Positions 5,156 to 5,678 of a stretch of DNA of 5,678 bases are shown in pieces; position 1 is the first letter of the stretch; the number at the start of each line of letters is the position of its first letter. The position numbers and the translations under genes were made by a program. Source of the DNA: an uncultured Desulfovibrio sp. (GTDB lineage: Bacteria > Desulfobacterota > Desulfovibrionia > Desulfovibrionales > Desulfovibrionaceae); the NCBI GenBank assembly GCA_900541395.1, contig UQJT01000077.1, positions 1 to 5,678 on the forward strand, read 5' to 3'. The notes beneath the pieces were generated by a model. That model was given only the letters and a program-made list of their open reading frames with translations, was not told the DNA's origin and did no database searches.

Positions 5156-5678
5156 ATGGAGCACGGCGTTCTTTTCGATCATGCCCGCGCCGCCCGCATC
5201 GGGCTGCCGGAGGCTGTATTTTGCGAAGGCAAGCCCCTGGACGCGTTGTTGGAGCTGCTCGACAGCTTCGGCCGGGGAAACGGGCGGCCCGTTCTGTTCA
5301 CGCGGCTGGAACCCGAAATTTTTGCCCGGGCGCCCGCCTCGGTACGCGCCGCCTATGACTATCATGCCCTGTCCCGCACGGCCTTCGGCGAAACGCTGCC
5401 GCCCCGGACCAAGGGACGGGTGGCCGTGGTGTCGGCGGGCACGGCCGACGGCTTTGTCACCTGGGAGGCGGCGCGTACCCTGGCCTATCTGGGGATTGAA
5501 CACCGCGTGTTCGAGGACTGCGGCGTGGCCGGACTGTGGCGGTTGACGGAGCGCCTGGAAGAGATCAACGCCTGCGATGCGGTGATTGTGGCGGCCGGGC
5601 TGGATGCCGCCCTGGTCAGCGTGCTGGGCGGGCTGACGCCCCGGCCGGTGTTCGGGGTGCCCACCTCGGTGGGGTACG
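5156..5678 (+). CDS. larB: Nickel pincer cofactor biosynthesis protein LarB, partial
   Basis: LarB carboxylates the pyridinium ring of nicotinic acid adenine dinucleotide and releases AMP. The product is pyridinium-3,5-biscarboxylic acid mononucleotide, later sulfurised by LarE and loaded with nickel by LarC. The cofactor serves lactate racemase and related LarA enzymes. The first 174 residues are visible. FDHARAARIGLPEAVFCEGK (7-26) is the LarB N-terminal signature. A PurE-like (AIR carboxylase) core follows: VVSAGTADG (91-99), CGVAGLWRL (122-130), VIVAAGLDAAL (143-153) and PVFGVPTSVGY (164-174). The catalytic cysteine region near the C-terminus lies beyond the window. Residues C122 and W128 stand where I recall Val and His in the GVAGLHR-type stretch of relatives. 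The start is well supported by AGGAG. It lies 176 bp after trmL on the same strand; larC or larE could follow outside the window. Confidence 0.93.
   Translation, partial: MEHGVLFDHARAARIGLPEAVFCEGKPLDALLELLDSFGRGNGRPVLFTRLEPEIFARAPASVRAAYDYHALSRTAFGETLPPRTKGRVAVVSAGTADGFVTWEAARTLAYLGIEHRVFEDCGVAGLWRLTERLEEINACDAVIVAAGLDAALVSVLGGLTPRPVFGVPTSVGY

Overview
The window looks like chromosomal DNA from a GC-rich, flagellated, anaerobic deltaproteobacterium, most likely Desulfovibrionaceae. This rests on the strong G/C bias at third codon positions, the mix of a corrinoid-protein reductive activator, FliM and LarB, and the general look of the proteins. It is a family-level inference; no rRNA or phylogenetic marker was compared. 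All genes are recognisable. I see no insertion sequence, prophage, CRISPR array or tRNA.

Layout. (1) Positions 1-880, minus strand: the N-terminal 293 residues of a ferredoxin/ASKHA-fold protein of the RACE type (DUF4445), cut by the left edge. (2) 881-1111: a divergent intergenic region with a good sigma70-like promoter (1040-1068) reading right. (3) 1112-2092, plus: fliM, standing alone without other flagellar genes. (4) 2093-2304: a convergent gap with a strong, probably bidirectional terminator at 2135-2160. (5) 2305-3168, minus: the membrane zinc protease htpX, starting at GTG behind a very good ribosome binding site. (6) 3169-3359: a divergent intergenic region with a likely htpX promoter, a GC-rich leader hairpin, and a weaker promoter candidate for the rightward genes. 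(7) 3360-4472, plus: an apparently exported GH3 beta-N-acetylhexosaminidase (NagZ-like). (8) 4521-4979, plus: trmL, a tRNA wobble-base methyltransferase. (9) 4980-5155: a leader with several consecutive inverted repeats. (10) 5156-5678, plus: larB, first enzyme of nickel-pincer nucleotide synthesis, cut by the right edge.

The genes do not form one pathway. They are short housekeeping or accessory units placed next to each other: redox activation of corrinoid enzymes, the flagellar switch, envelope protein quality control, peptidoglycan recycling, tRNA modification and nickel-cofactor synthesis. nagZ and trmL may share a transcript, with 48 bp between them. larB may join that transcript or have its own control through the structured leader. 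I found no convincing new multi-gene system. The points most worth a second look are the trmL-larB leader, the htpX leader, the export signal on the NagZ-like enzyme, and the stand-alone fliM.
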